Positions 1 to 11,347 of a stretch of DNA of 64,000 bases are shown in pieces. The notes below the pieces were generated by a model. That model was not told the origin of the DNA. It ran no database searches and saw only the letters and a program-made list of their open reading frames with translations. This DNA comes from Limnephilus marmoratus (Eukaryota > Arthropoda > Insecta > Trichoptera > Limnephilidae). Both the position numbers and the translations under genes were made by a program. Position 1 is the first letter of the stretch; the number at the start of each line of letters is the position of its first letter. The stretch covers positions 30,812,405-30,876,404 of the forward strand of contig OU862909.1 of NCBI GenBank assembly GCA_917880885.1, given 5' to 3'.

Positions 1-149
1 ATTAATTTCAAGGATATCCTAAAAAAAGAACATTATTAAGAACTGAAATAGAAATATGGAAATTATTCGTTTTGAATTCATAAACGAGTTTAAATATGTT
101 TACTACCATTTAAAATCGAAATACCGATCAGATGTTTATAACGGAACAT

Positions 150-530
150 TTTAACTCTTGGTCATCCCTAGCGGATCGGTTTGGTAACTTAGCAGGAGTG
201 CTCGGGTTTTCGAAGTGAGTATGTTAAATAATCAAGGTCTTGACGGCAAATGAGTTTACCCATCTACGTGGAGGGCCGAATCGGAAAGACTAGTTGAGGG
301 AGACCTAATGTAGACCTCTTAAGCCGGATTCTCTCGACCCATGGATTCATACGTCCATCATCCCTTGACACATTGCCCCAGGTTCCTATACACCCCTCAC
401 ACCCTTTCCTTCCCAAACCTTCCACTCCTTCCTTTGCTTAAAAACGACCCTCCAAACAGCATCTTCAAAGATGACACAGGGATGATTTTTCAGGGCTCTC
501 AGAGCCTCCTGTGTGGAGCTAATGTAAAAA
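150..530 (+). mobile_element. SINE-A copy 1, 5'-truncated and diverged
   Basis: Member of a 400-450 bp dispersed family with eight copies or fragments in this window. In this orientation the family runs from a GC-rich head (GGGTACCGCCGCC, missing here) through a GTGACTTAGCAGG block and a GTGCCCGGGTTC block to a pyrimidine-rich middle, and ends CCTCCTGTGTGGAGCTAATG followed by A-rich sequence. Here GGTAACTTAGCAGG, GCTCGGGTT and the terminal TGTGTGGAGCTAATG are visible. The A-rich 3' end suggests retroposition. No convincing tRNA-type A and B boxes were found, so calling it a SINE is an inference. The 82-codon open frame inside is not conserved between copies. Confidence 0.7.
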
Positions 531-1690
531 ATTGTATCAAATTAAATGAAAAAAAAATCCAAATCCTATTCCTAGGTGAATTATTATAACACAGGAATCG
601 ACTAAAGTAAAAGGAACACACTCTGATGGAACTTTTGTGGATAATTGTATAAATAAAAGCTTAGACGCTGTTTCAATCCTAACTTATTGACTGGGAAAAT
701 AATTAAAGAAAATCCGCACACAAGATGGAGTTCAAAGTTAATTTAGACGTCAAGTAAAGGGCGCCCTCGGGCTCAAATTAGAAACATATTATATTATATT
801 ATACGTGAAATTTAATATAACGACAGTTCAAAGGTATAACTGATTAAATGGCAGTTAGTTACTCGTGCGTCAATTAATCAGTTTTACCTTTGTGCTTAGG
901 ATAACATGTTTTCTCAATTATTGTTATAAAACTATATGAAAAACGCCTTCAAGGATGAGTGAAATTCAAATTTAGAATATATATTATTCTATCACCCGTC
1001 GCAATTGAGTAGTTGGGTGCAGCCAGCAAGGGTCACGTGTTAGGGACTCTGTCTCGTTCTAGCAGCACGGTAACAGAGGAGAGAGCGCATATCATGTGAT
1101 CCCATCACCACGCGTAGCGTAGCAGTGTGATCGAAACATATATTTTTTTGTTTTAAATTGAAAAAAATATATACGAGTATGATCGGAGAGCATAATGACA
1201 TTAATGTTTTTTACTGCAAATATGCCCAGGAATCACTGGTACTTGCTGTTACATCCTGTATAATATATTAAAAATATATTATTTTCTAAGGAACAACAAT
1301 AATAATGAGTACCTTTAAGTATTTACGCCAAGATAAAACTTTTTTTTTTTAAATCAATCATTCGTAGATCATTGTTTGAGAGCGTTTTCCATGAATAAAA
1401 TAAAATTTAAAAAAAAAAACAGCGGAGATCAGCACACATAACCTAAACAAAGATCATAATAAGAAAAAATAAATAGGTATGTGTATGTTCCAGAATAACA
1501 CCGAAATAAAACAAATTAATACACAACAAACCTTGACAAATTTGGCGAAGTAAAAAAAATAATAAACTCTCAGATTAATAATAACAGCTCGCTTCAAATC
1601 AATAATAACCCGCGATCTTTCATAGAGTTTATTATGTTTGGTTGCATTTAGTTTTATCATTTAGTTGATCATTATTAATTGGTATATTTT
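531..1690. other. No gene seen
   Basis: AT-rich sequence with short poly-A and poly-T runs. I see no open frame with coding character, no RNA gene and no repeat shared with the rest of the window. Confidence 0.4.
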
Positions 1691-1699
1691 TGGCATCCT

Positions 1700-1761
1700 C
1701 TTCTGTACATTATATTGGTATTAAGACTGTTTTTGTGTCTTAAATAAATAAATAATAAATA
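1700..1761 (+). repeat. 3' tail of a non-LTR retrotransposon
   Basis: GTCTTAAATAAATAAATAATAAA resembles the TAAA-rich tails ending the reverse-transcriptase elements at 34.3-35.9 and 50.9-52.8 kb, and it is preceded by a short U-rich hairpin-like segment. Only the last 60 bp or so remain, so the clade cannot be given. Confidence 0.45.
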
Positions 1762-2142
1762 CGTAACAAAACCATTGTTTTAATTTTAACTCTTCAGTCA
1801 TGAAATTTTCATACCTACTTCTTTCTTGGTCAACAGTTGTTTGCAGCCCACAACAACATCACCATAATGGAATATTGAACGTTGAAATTACTTTTAAACC
1901 GCCAAAAAATAAGACAAGATTGTTGTTCCATATATTTCAATTTAAAAATATAGAAAAGCAATTGAAATCTAACGAGAGAAAAATAATTCCGGACAGTAAG
2001 ATATTTTACTTCAAAAGCGATTGCGACATATTTTCGCACACTGAAAAGAAAACCCAAAAGAAAAATATACCGCTCTGTTTTGTTCTTCGCAAAAAAATAG
2101 CGTGGGCTTACTTCTTGAACGGAACAGATTTGTAAAACTTAC

Positions 2143-2235
2143 CTTTTTAAGATCCTTATTAGCTTCCCCGTCATCCGCCTTCCTTTTCTCGCACGCCAAA
2201 AGAAGAGCCTTCCCGTTGACATCTTTGTCACCAAT
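2143..2235 (-). CDS. Probable internal exon of an unidentified minus-strand gene (93 bp)
   Basis: Seen: on the minus strand a pyrimidine-rich tract ends TTTATTTGTCCTCAG and is followed by a 93-bp GC-balanced open segment, then by AAAAAG|GTAAGT, a near-perfect 5' splice site. The frame starting at the first base gives 31 codons, beginning IGDKDVNGKALLLACEKRK and continuing through an acidic, lysine-rich stretch (ADDGE, then NKDLKK) with no stop. The exon is symmetric (length divisible by 3). A second frame is also open, so the frame is not proven. The DxNGKxLLLACE pattern is faintly like the start of an ankyrin repeat, but I do not assign a family. If real, it implies that the flanking sequence is intron of a minus-strand gene, possibly the one holding the exon at 54278-54345. 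Confidence 0.6.
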
Positions 2236-2732
2236 CTGAGGACAAATAAACAAAAACATGTCAATAAAAACAAACACATTTTTTTATTATTTTACAGAAA
2301 CATTTTGAACATGTCCTTGCATTCGCTATTCATCTTTCTACGTGTGTTATTAGAGAGACGATGTTAACCAAATTGATGTTAATATAAAACAAGTGGGTAG
2401 CACAGAGCATTCAGAACTTTAGTATTAATTTACAGTTATTGTTAAAGATCGGGAAACGCTGAAATCAAATAAATAATATTCATTCGGTTTCCTTTGATCA
2501 TTTTGTATTTGTTTTACGACTGAAATATGTACATTAATTTAAAAAAACAATGTTGGATTTAAAAACGGGTTTTACTAGTTACCAGATTACTCAACATCGG
2601 GGTAAATCAAATTAAATCGACCGCTAATCTATGTATCAGGTGCACAATCAATTAGACATTGTTTATAAGCATCAATTCTGAAGTGTGTGCCTAAATTCTA
2701 TAAAGCTATAGTCATTGATATTTATAACTAAC
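2236..2732. other. No gene seen (probable intron)
   Basis: AT-rich sequence directly upstream of the exon acceptor on the minus strand. Nothing recognisable beyond the polypyrimidine tract adjoining the exon. Confidence 0.4.
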
Positions 2733-3505
2733 TAGCTGGTCCCGGCATGCGTTGCTATGCCATTTAATAAAGAAATTGTTTCTCCCTGAGTGTCCTTTCC
2801 CATTCGTCCCGTTCCCCTTCCGCCTCCCCATCTTCTCCTGCGTCCTCTTCCCCTCCCGCGTTCCCACTCCGTCACCTCGACCTTCCCTCTCCCCACTCCA
2901 CTCCCCCCCCCCCCCCCTACCCCCGTCCCGCGAACCCTCCTCCCGAGTTCCCCTCCCTCCTCACACGTCCCCTTCCCCTCCCGCGTTCCCCTTCCACCTC
3001 CCCCGCCTTCCCTCTTCCCTTTCCCGCTCCCGCCAACCCTCCTCCCGCGTTCCATATATTCAATCCCAGTACATTCAGTTTTTAATCATTCCGCGTGCCA
3101 CCTTTTACAATTTTTATTCAAATTTCCATTTTTCATGTATATTAAATTCGGTACCTAACATAGGTACCCATTTAAAATATCTAAAGTTCTTGATTCGATT
3201 CAAACTATTAGGGGAGTACCTACTTTAAATAAATTTATCAACTAAAGATTTTCAAAAATAGAATCCTGATTGAACAATCATTGTTTTGTAAAATGTCATT
3301 CTCAAACACGCGAACTGTCAAATGTGCGATGTTTTCTGAAATTATCCAATTTTCTGCGCAATTTTCTTAATTTTTCTCTCCGTAAGAACCATCCTCGCAC
3401 TTCAAGGAATATTCTAAAAAAGAATTAGCGAAATCGGTTCAGCTGCTCTCGAGATAAGCGCTTACCAACAAATTCAGCGATTCATTTTTATATTATAGAT
3501 TAGGA
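2733..3505 (+). repeat. Dispersed-repeat-like unit with a long C/T-rich tract
   Basis: The segment opens TCCCGGCATGCGTTGCTATG. A strongly C/T-biased tract of about 270 bp follows (2785-3055), with a run of about 15 C near 2905. The segment ends after GAGATAAGCGCTTACCAACA with TTTTTATATTATAGATTA, a type of ending I associate with insect interspersed repeats of RTE/SINE type. Overlapping open frames on both strands of the C-rich tract reflect composition, not genes. Only one copy is in the window, so borders and class are tentative. Confidence 0.4.
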
Positions 3506-4225
3506 GTCACATAAAGGCAAATAGTAACTTGAGCGTACAAGATACAATTTTCACAAGTGAATTGTTATTGTCATCGTTTGACGGTTCTTTAATGTTGTTC
3601 ACAAGTAGGTACAATCATGTGCAAATAACCAAACTGTTTACAGCACTGTCTGTTTGTTTACAGTTTAATGTAAACATGCCTCGCACAGGGCTAAAACAAA
3701 CATAGGTAATATTAACATTTTACTCAGAAGGACGAAGGATGTAGATAAACATAGAGCGCCTTTTTTATGCGAGAGGCGGAACTCTAAACGCTGGAATTTC
3801 TATAAACCCTTGCCCCAAAATGAGAATGAAGCTTTGTTTAACATCGGATTGTAAATTTGAATCTAGCATTAATTAATGCGAATACGTTTTATTTAGTAAA
3901 TAATTCTTGAAGCGTTGAAACTAGCAATAAAGTAAATGAGTTTCATTTATGAATGAATCGGATCTTGAGGCGGGCGCGAATGGGTTTGACTTAGAGGAAT
4001 TCGAGTCAATAAATTTTTGGTTATGAATTCAAATCAACCCAAGATAAAATATCTAATGAAAGTACGAGATTGTTATTTAATGGAAAACATTTGTAAATAT
4101 CTCAAAGCAGACATCTCAACGAGAAGCACCTCCATCATGCATATTAAATTTGGATGTTGAAGAGATGCACGAAGCGGGTATGGTTAAAATGGATTTTAAA
4201 TAAAGCACTTTTGTGTCAATCTCAA
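3506..4225. other. No gene seen
   Basis: Unremarkable AT-rich sequence. No repeat, RNA or exon signal recognised. Confidence 0.35.
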
Positions 4226-4730
4226 TATACGAATAGCAGAACCGTTGAGCAGTGCGATGCTGACTCCAGGCTGGTTCAGCTGGTTGCGGTCTGCAAAAGA
4301 AGGGTTATTTGCATACACGTGGCGTGCGGCCGGATTATAAATTCCGACTTATCTCTCCAGGGCGGCGAGTTGCATTCTCTGATGGTAATCAGTTTCAAAC
4401 ACGACTATAAATACCTTTGGAGAACTTTGATAATATGCCCTTTTTACGGAGCCGGGGCAATGCGAAATCGGTCGGTGCACTCGGGTAAAGGAGGCCCGAA
4501 GAAATTGTTGAAACACCGCGAACTAATAAATTTATTTGCTTGATATCTTTTACGGAAGTTCAATGAGCGCCCCACACGCTAAGAAAGTGAGGAAGTTAGC
4601 CGAGCTTTATTTAGTGCCCGCAGTTCTTTGTTTTTCTGTCCAAACTTGTCGGATTAGAAGCGCTTTTGAAAAGTACAATTTTCTCCGTTCTAATGATAAA
4701 ACTAATAAATCTGCCAAAGTAACAACGAAA
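4226..4730. other. GC-balanced, apparently single-copy island
   Basis: Composition shifts to about half GC with many CpG dinucleotides, and there is no similarity to the repeats in this window. It includes an octamer-like TTATTTGCAT. A 129-codon frame crosses it, but codon use and the predicted peptide do not look like a protein, and there are no splice sites of note. Candidate conserved non-coding or regulatory DNA. This is inference from composition only. Confidence 0.3.
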
Positions 4731-5669
4731 CTTAAATAAAACTTCACGAAAATATTTATTTTAAAAGCATGTTTTCATTTGCTTCCCTAGACAAGCGACC
4801 GACGATAAATTTTTGTTACGCGGAGAAAAATAAAGTTAGTCGGTCTTCACCGAATGCAATTAAATAAATGCGTGTATGAACAAACTCTACGAGAAAAATA
4901 TAATGGGAGGGCGGGAAATAAATGGAGTGGCTGGGGTGGGAAGGGATGGGGGAGTATGGGGTGATGTAGAGCGAGCGTTGCATACTAATAACTAACAAAC
5001 CAATTTAAACACAAAGAAATCCCAAGAAAGGTTTCTATTACAAATAACTGAATAATTTAGAAAGGAGCCCGCGCGTTAATTACGACTTTTGCTACCGACC
5101 TTGTTTACATTTGCAAATTGTCCGGCATTTGTACTTCTTTGTGTTTTAAGGGAAAGATACGTTAATCGGAAAATATATCGGACCCTTAGTAAGCAATAAC
5201 CGTAAAGCAACGCCCCCCAGGGACTAATGAGGGTGTGACGGGCAGCTGTAGAGGCGTAGAGGCTCAGGCTCTAACACCCCAAACCCTACACCCTACACCC
5301 TACCAGCCTCCAGCCGTCATGCCCTGTTCGCATGGAAATTGTTCAAGAAATAACAATCACTCCTAATAACAATCAATAAACAATGGCGATCGTTAATCGC
5401 TATTGATGATGCAATTAACTCACATCACTATTCACTAACTCAGCCACTATGTTTCTAATAGAAAGCTATTTATATACAACAGATTGTTCCACGGGAGATT
5501 ATTTAATTAAAATATAGGTATTATTTAATCATTAAAAAAATAATATAACAACTATCAATAAAAATAGAATAAAACACCTAAAAAAATATGAAAAAAAATG
5601 TGCATAATCCTTGCAAATTATTATTCTTAAATTGAAACACGAAACCGATAAAAAGATCTAATTTAATTA
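4731..5669. other. No gene seen; short CCCTACA repeat
   Basis: AT-rich apart from a G/C-rich patch at about 5205-5330 containing CCCTACACCCTACACCCTA, three direct copies of CCCTACA. No coding or RNA signal. Confidence 0.35.
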
Positions 5670-5745
5670 ATCAGTATCTCAATTGGTAGTGTTGGTCGAG
5701 GTTACACCAGAATATTTGGGTTCGAGATCCAGTTGTGACAGTCAT
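5670..5745 (+). repeat. tRNA-like pseudogene or SINE head
   Basis: TATCTCAATTGGTAGTG matches a tRNA D-arm/A-box pattern, and GGGTTCGAGATCC about 45 bp on matches a T-arm/B-box. The 3' part (CAGTTGTGAC) resembles the tRNA-like unit of family C at 40.9 kb. The anticodon arm is not convincing and the acceptor arms do not pair well, so this is a relic rather than a working tRNA gene. Confidence 0.55.
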
Positions 5746-5814
5746 CTTTTTATTTTATGAATACTATTCATAATTAGGTCATTAAAATTCATATTACTTG
5801 AAAAGTTTTCCCTG

Positions 5815-6090
5815 AACAACATTGAAGTGAACTACAAACCCGAGGTAATTAGCCTACTGGAATAACCAAAACAATTAGAAATTCGACGTCAAAAACGACT
5901 AAGTAACAAATGTAATTAATATAATTGATTAAAATCCTTGTAGACCAGACTTCTCCCCACTCCCCCATATGTTATGTATACTCGTATAAACCGTAGGCTA
6001 AGAATAAAATTTGTACCAGTCTAAAGATGGCTTTAACGAGCCGGTTACGGTCAATAAAATTAAAGTGGAAATTAGTATTATATTTGTTTA
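5815..6090 (+). mobile_element. Decayed Penelope-like/HHR element fragment, copy 1
   Basis: Shares about 250 bp with 16745-17010 in the same orientation. Landmarks in order: CTACAAACCC, AATAACCAAAA, GAAATTCGAC, a C-rich CTCCCC patch, AAACCGTAG, then the hammerhead region and AAATTAAAGTGGAAAT. The last block resembles the AGTGG module downstream of the ribozymes at 25.6 and 52.3 kb. Assignment to Penelope-like elements rests on the hammerhead association known for that group, since no protein sequence is present. Confidence 0.55.
6012..6053 (+). ncRNA. Hammerhead ribozyme relic (inactive)
   Basis: The core reads CTAAAGA (G5 changed to A) followed by helix II GGCT/AGCC. Relative to the copy at 16.95 kb, the GAAAC segment and one more base are deleted, leaving GAGCCGGTTACGG. 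Both lesions should abolish self-cleavage. Confidence 0.6.
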
Positions 6091-7641
6091 TTATAATAAA
6101 TTACTTATAATATTTTCATTGCGAGTTGTCAATATTATTTTCAGCAATTAAACATTACAATGATGTTTTAAACTTCAGTAAGTTGATCAAATGATAAAAC
6201 GAAATGTAATTTGATAAAATGAAAAGATTTAAGTATCATAAATTTTTAAAGGATTTCAATAAAGCTAAGATTTTTATTTATTTTTGTATTCACTTTGTTC
6301 AGTAGAAAATCGTGTAATTAGGCAGCATCAAACAAGATTACATCTTCGTTTTCCCGAAAAAATCCAAGCGGGTTAATTAAAACAACATTTAACGAACTGA
6401 AGCTAAATTAGCAAGATAAGTGACACGCTGAATCTATCGTCTAGTTTGTACAGTGATTTATAATTTTTAAAAAATCAACGTCGTTTCTCTTTCAGGGTGA
6501 CATTAATCACTTCTGAAAGGCATTAGATTGCGAAAAAGAGATTAATATGACCGTAGAATATTTATATGCTTGATATTTTGTGACGGTTTAGCGCAATAAT
6601 GTAAAAACTAGAATTTAAAAAATCGCTCCGCAGATTTTTGCTGCAAGGTTTATGGTTCGGCTTCGCCCAGTTGAGTGTTGGTGACCATTTTGTAAATTCG
6701 AAAGGAACTGCTTCCAAAAATAGCCGGTTCCTCGGATCCACTGACCTGTGATCCAGCAATAGCTAGTCACCGGGACAAAGTAACCGCGATAGGCAAAGAC
6801 GTCATATGTAATATATAGCCGCGTGATATTATTATTCACAACTCTAATTATTACCGTCAATCTTTCCAAATCCGGAGAGACACCCGAATCCTACAAATTC
6901 GTAGTATTTATACCTAGGAGGGGCACGTCCTCATGCGATCTGCTAACGTAAGTGGCGCCATCCTTTGACGAATTTTTTAATTCAAAAGCGAATTACAAAA
7001 GGAGCTTTTATAGCGAATTAATAATATAGATGGCAGCCCTTCTGTTTGTGTCTATTTGTGAATCGAGTGTGTACGACAGACGCAAGGCTATTATTACTGT
7101 TTGATGACGATGTTTGGGATTTGAAATAACACTAGTACATCAATGTACAAAATAAATAATGTGATATTTTAACATAAAAATGTAGACAACATTCTATATT
7201 GTAACGTTATACATTTTTTGCAGACAATCTAATTTCAAATAAAGTTGTGGGTTAACGTTTTTTCTTTTATTTTAACGCCATGAAGATTTTACAGACCGAA
7301 AATCTGTCAGCGATTATTTCAAAGGCACACGAGAAACAACACAATTCAAGAAAGCGAGCAATAATAAAGAGGTCGCTAGGAGAGTTTTGTCAGTCTGCCA
7401 AGAAAAAACCGAAAGCATCCGGTTTATTCTACAAGAAAAAGTAAACAAAAGGAGTTTATCTACAAGCGTAATGCGTATTCACAAAGCTACGCCCACCCAG
7501 CCCAGCCCGGACACCGCGGAGCTTTCAGCTTTCAATGGGCATTGGGAAAATGAAAGCGTTTTGTAACACTTAACCTGCCCTGCTCCAATATACAGCTTTT
7601 GGTCACTTAATAGAATCACAGTCAGGCGCTGATATACGTAA
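6091..7641. other. No gene seen
   Basis: AT-rich to about 6480, then mixed composition. Two overlapping minus-strand frames at 6562-6869 have no splice signals and no recognisable protein character. Confidence 0.35.
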
Positions 7642-8213
7642 TACCTTGACCAAAAAGTTTTAGGACTTTATTCATAAAATCTAAAATACAAGTTAATTCA
7701 TCAAAATCGATAAGGTTCCCTTTAAAGTACTCCCCTTCAACTACAACGCACTTACGCTAGCCCTTGATCTAATTCTTGAAACACCGATGGTACTCAATTT
7801 TCAGTATGTCCACCAGAGCCGTTTTCGATTTTTTCATAACATTCTCTCGGATATCGTAACGCTCTCCGCGAAGCGGTTTTTTAAGTCGGTTGAACAAGAA
7901 AAAGATCAGGGAGCAGGGAGCCAGATCAGGTGATCGAAGGCGGCTGGAAAGTATTCTTGTTGGTTTTGGTCAAAAACTCATTGAGGTGCAAAATTGATGC
8001 CATTTTCAGACTAATAAAAAATCGAAAACACGCCCGATGGTAGAGGTACTCAGTACAGCGTAACTTTTACAAACGTCAAGCTATGACGCTGAAATTTGGA
8101 GGGAAGTGACAATGACATATGTGGTAACTTAACAAAAAAAAGATTTCTGAAAAGAAGAAAGTGACTGACAGCGTCACACGGTGGCCGGTCCCAAAACTTT
8201 TTGATCGAGCGTG
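7642..8213 (-). mobile_element. Internally deleted mariner element
   Basis: Terminal inverted repeats match: TTGACCAAAAAGTTTTAGGAC on the left, and the complement of the right end reads TCGATCAAAAAGTTTTGGGAC. On the minus strand a 5' leader is followed by ATG and a few codons (MASILHLNEFLTK). These are then joined to the mariner transposase C-terminus: PDLAPC, LKKPLRGERYDI, a cysteine-containing YHRCF segment, GEYFKGN, and a hydrophobic end running into the TIR. The catalytic core between these parts is deleted and stop codons interrupt the rest. It cannot encode transposase. A full-length mariner is about 1.3 kb, so about 0.7 kb is missing. Identification as mariner is from family knowledge of these C-terminal motifs. 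Confidence 0.85.
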
Positions 8214-8481
8214 GGGTGACCGGACAAAAATTAACACTAAATTCGGAACCTTACGTCAAGAAAAAGTGACGAATCGGTTGCGAGAACTAATTTCATCCAT
8301 TTTCTGTGAGGATTTGACCGATAAATGACGGCGCTTTGACACTGATAAAAGGGTTGAAACCATTACTTATCGCATCAAAATAAAGCGGCAAGGAGCATGT
8401 TCCCAATATAATTTTATTGTAATATAATTTTATTTGTATGTAATGCTAAAAACTTGTTTTTTTTTGTTTTTAAAATAATTT

Positions 8482-8885
8482 CCCTTAGGGCCTATGTCAT
8501 CCTAGGTGATGCTGAATGAAGTTTTTTTTAAGGAAAGGAAGAAGATCTGGGAAAGAAGTAGGAGTCTGGGGGTCAGCGTTTGTAGGAGTGATGGACGTGA
8601 TGAATCAATCCCCTCAATTGCGGTGCAAGGCGAAGAGTCGAGGGATTCTGGCTGGAAAGGTCAAAAGACCTCCTTAACCACTCTCTCCCGATCCGATCTG
8701 CCATGCAGCTGGTGGGTAGACGCATCCGCCGATGAGACCCCGACAAACCTCATCCCACGAGCCCAGGAACCCCTGTTAAGTCACCAAACGCAGCGAACTA
8801 CTTGGGGTAACCTATGTATGGCAGAATTATTGGTCATCCAATAAATGGTTCCAGGGGCGGAGGTACCCATACCCGCCTCCCAAAA
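8482..8885 (-). mobile_element. SINE-A copy 2
   Basis: Reverse-orientation copy. The GC head (complement GGTACCTCCGCC) lies at the high-coordinate end near 8870. The AACGTAGCG-type and CTCCCGATCC blocks are recognisable, and the 3' part near 8482-8520 is diverged and lacks the terminal GTGTGGAGCTAATG. The 112-codon frame within is not conserved among copies and is not regarded as a gene. Confidence 0.75.
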
Positions 8886-9122
8886 TGACATGATTGTGAT
8901 ATGATTTGCTAACTCATTGTAGGATTTTATCACCGTGTTCTGGCAGCAGATCGCTCTTCCCACGGGTGAATTCGGGTATAGATTTGTGCGACTTGCTCCA
9001 CAATAAAATATGTTTTAGCGATGTCCCTGATGGTGAGAATGCACAAATCCAAATGCTTTTGCCAGAATTTCACTATTAGATTCGTGGCCGTTGATTAATT
9101 TTATAAAATTTAATCCGCTTAA

Positions 9123-9544
9123 GGGCCCGCAACCCGGATTTGTACCGATTTATTACATATTTCCCTTAAACACGGTAAGTTTTAAAGCTCTTAAAAAAAT
9201 ATACGTTATTCTTGAAGATAAAATCTAGACTTTGCCCGCGCCGAAACGCAAATTATATAAAATTCCCTCGATAGAAAAAAATCGCAAAGTATGCTCCAAA
9301 AATTATTATTAACACGTTTGTTATTTTACAAGTTATATGTATGAAAAAATTCACAGTGTTTCTTTAAATGCTGTTTAAGATAATGCCCGCGAGATTTTTG
9401 CTCTATTTTAAACGAGTCGTGTTTTATTAAACATTTTCCCAATTTTCGCATCGATTTTGTCGCTGTAAATTTTAGCGCTCTCCTCTTAACATTCGTAATT
9501 TCGTATCTCTCCATCTTCTTCTTTTCGGGCCCGGTTGCAGAGCC
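9123..9544. mobile_element. TTAA-flanked MITE family D, copy 1 (422 bp)
   Basis: Flanked by TTAA at 9119-9122 and 9545-9548. Ends are imperfect inverted repeats: GGGCCCGCAACCCGG on the left against GGCTCTGCAACCGGG (complement of the right end). The second copy lies at 25374-25993 and carries an insertion. TTAA target sites with such ends are typical of the piggyBac superfamily. The minus-strand frame near 9326-9514 shares a near-identical stretch (ATKSMRKL) with copy 2, which may reflect recent common origin rather than coding. Confidence 0.75.
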
Positions 9545-9828
9545 TTAACATAATATAATACATTAAATACTGAGAGGAAAATGTTTAGTTACGTCGATTA
9601 ATAATTAAATACGCATTAATCAAATCGGAACAGGATTAATTCTTGGAATTGTGCTAATTGACATGTCATGGAACCAATAACTCGAAATAAATCACGGAAA
9701 ATCCAATTCCGCTTTTCGCTAATTAGTTGTTATACTCGTAATCGTAATCGTAATCTATATATGTTGCACGTCAGACATTAATTGATTAAATATTCATTTA
9801 TAATTTGGTAATCGGAGAGTTGCTGAGA

Positions 9829-9935
9829 ATTTTTTATTTATTTGTTTGTTTATCTAAGTTTTTAATTCCGCAGGACTGAGAGGTTAATGCAATCCCAATC
9901 TGCCATATTACATGACATATATACAACTATTGCAT
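9829..9935 (-). repeat. Non-LTR retrotransposon 3' end fragment
   Basis: Reads on the minus strand into AACAAACAAATAAATAAA, preceded by a short segment able to fold as a hairpin (CTCAGTCCTGCGG region). The layout matches other 3' ends in the window at 18.9, 28.3 and 35.9 kb. No reverse-transcriptase sequence remains. Confidence 0.4.
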
Positions 9936-9989
9936 AAAGAGAAAACGACGATATAAAATAAAAACATAATATAAAATAAGTTAATTATT

Positions 9990-10245
9990 ATTTTTTTAAG
10001 TTTAATGGGTCAAACCTCAAATCGTAATATTTAATTAAATGAAGACAATATTAGCGAAACTCAATCGAAAATCTGAAAACAGAAAAATTAGAAAAGGATA
10101 CGGTCACATTTAGGACTCGAACCCAGGACCTTCACCTCGCCTAATGTGTCCCTATCGGATTCGGTCATATTTGACTGTATCATAATTCGACTAATATACC
10201 AACATTATCTTCATTTTCTTAACGCATATATTTTTATGTATGATT
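9990..10245 (-). mobile_element. Family C inverted-repeat element with tRNA-like core, copy 1
   Basis: An outer inverted repeat (left AAATGAAGACAATATTAG, right complement AAATGAAGATAATGTTGG) encloses a tRNA-like unit on the minus strand with a perfect B-box-like GGGTTCGAGTCC. The D-arm/A-box half present in copy 3 is missing here. Similarity to copies 2 and 3 extends about 35 bp beyond the inverted repeat on both sides, so the element ends lie outside it. Confidence 0.6.
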
Positions 10246-10439
10246 GCAAGATTCAAACCGAACTAAATGCTATCTAGATAGTGTCTTGATAAATTTTATC
10301 CATTTTTATTTTTAATTATTGCCTTTTCTGTAAGTATAAGATGAATATTTAATTTAATTTAATCACTCGGACCAATAAGCTTGTTTAACAGACATACGTA
10401 TGATGAGGCGTATATTTATATTAGGTATATTTAGACGCA

Positions 10440-10600
10440 CCTAAATTATTAATGAATAAAATCTCAAATTGTAATAATTAATTAAATGAAGAGAATATTC
10501 GCGAAAACTCTATCAAAAATCTGAGGACAGAAAAAGATACGGTCACATCTAGGACTCGAACCCAGGACCCTCGCCTTGACGGCGACCGGAAAAATAATGA
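10440..10600 (-). mobile_element. Family C element, copy 2 (truncated)
   Basis: Same left part as copy 1 (AATTAATTAAATGAAGAGAATATT) through the B-box GGGTTCGAGTCC complement near 10555. Similarity then stops at about 10590 within CGGCGACC. It lies 450 bp from copy 1 in the same orientation. Confidence 0.55.
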
Positions 10601-11347
10601 CGACACTTTTAAATCTTAAAACCGTAAAAATTATTGAATTGGGGAACATTGCGTACAAGAGTTTTCTACATTTCGTGCCAACAAGAATAATATTCTGTCA
10701 CTGTTGAATATACTGGGTATCCTCGCTATTACTTATAAAAAATATTTAATTTATTTTCATCGACAAAATACCTACCACTAATATACCCCACTTTTAATTC
10801 TGCTAAGAAATTGACTATTTTTATGAAATGGTGAAAGAAATAATTACTGGCCATTGAAGTCGGTGCCAATACCATACTTTCTCAATGGTCTTGTCTTGAC
10901 GATTCCCGCTCTTTTCACTAGTGCCAATCTGCTTTTCTTTCACCTTCAATGAGGTTCCGGAAAATAAAATATAAGTAAAAAATAAAGCAGAAGAGAAATG
11001 GGGAAATTACTCCACTTGCATGTGAGGCGAAAATCGTGGAATAACGGAAATTGAGGATGTAAACTTATTTTCACCGCAAAATTTGACAAAAAATGCATAA
11101 ACTCTTTTCTACTCTTAATGTACGCAAGGAAGGGTTAATTATTTTGTTTATTTATAACAATTGGAACAGCACTTGTCATCAATTAAAACTTGTTTGTGTT
11201 TAAAAGAAAGTTCTAACTTATTCAAGTTGCGAAACACGTGTTTTCTTTTGTTCAGGGACGTTTAAAGATGTTGTATTAAAATAAAATAAGAATTATTTAA
11301 TTGGTTTCACAAGAAAAATATTAGTTACTTACTCACTACTTCATATG
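10601..11347. other. No gene seen
   Basis: AT-rich sequence without recognised features. Confidence 0.35.

Noticed and set aside
2143..2235. Assignment of the exon to an ankyrin-repeat channel or similar gene
   Set aside because: A single DxNGKxLLLACE-like match in 31 residues is not enough, and two reading frames are open.
2732..3228. Overlapping frames of 107-158 codons on both strands
   Set aside because: They arise from a C/T-rich low-complexity tract. The predicted proteins are proline/serine or glycine/arginine runs without domains.
8506..8844. 112-codon plus-strand frame as a gene
   Set aside because: It lies within SINE-A, and other copies of the element have stops and shifts at the corresponding positions.
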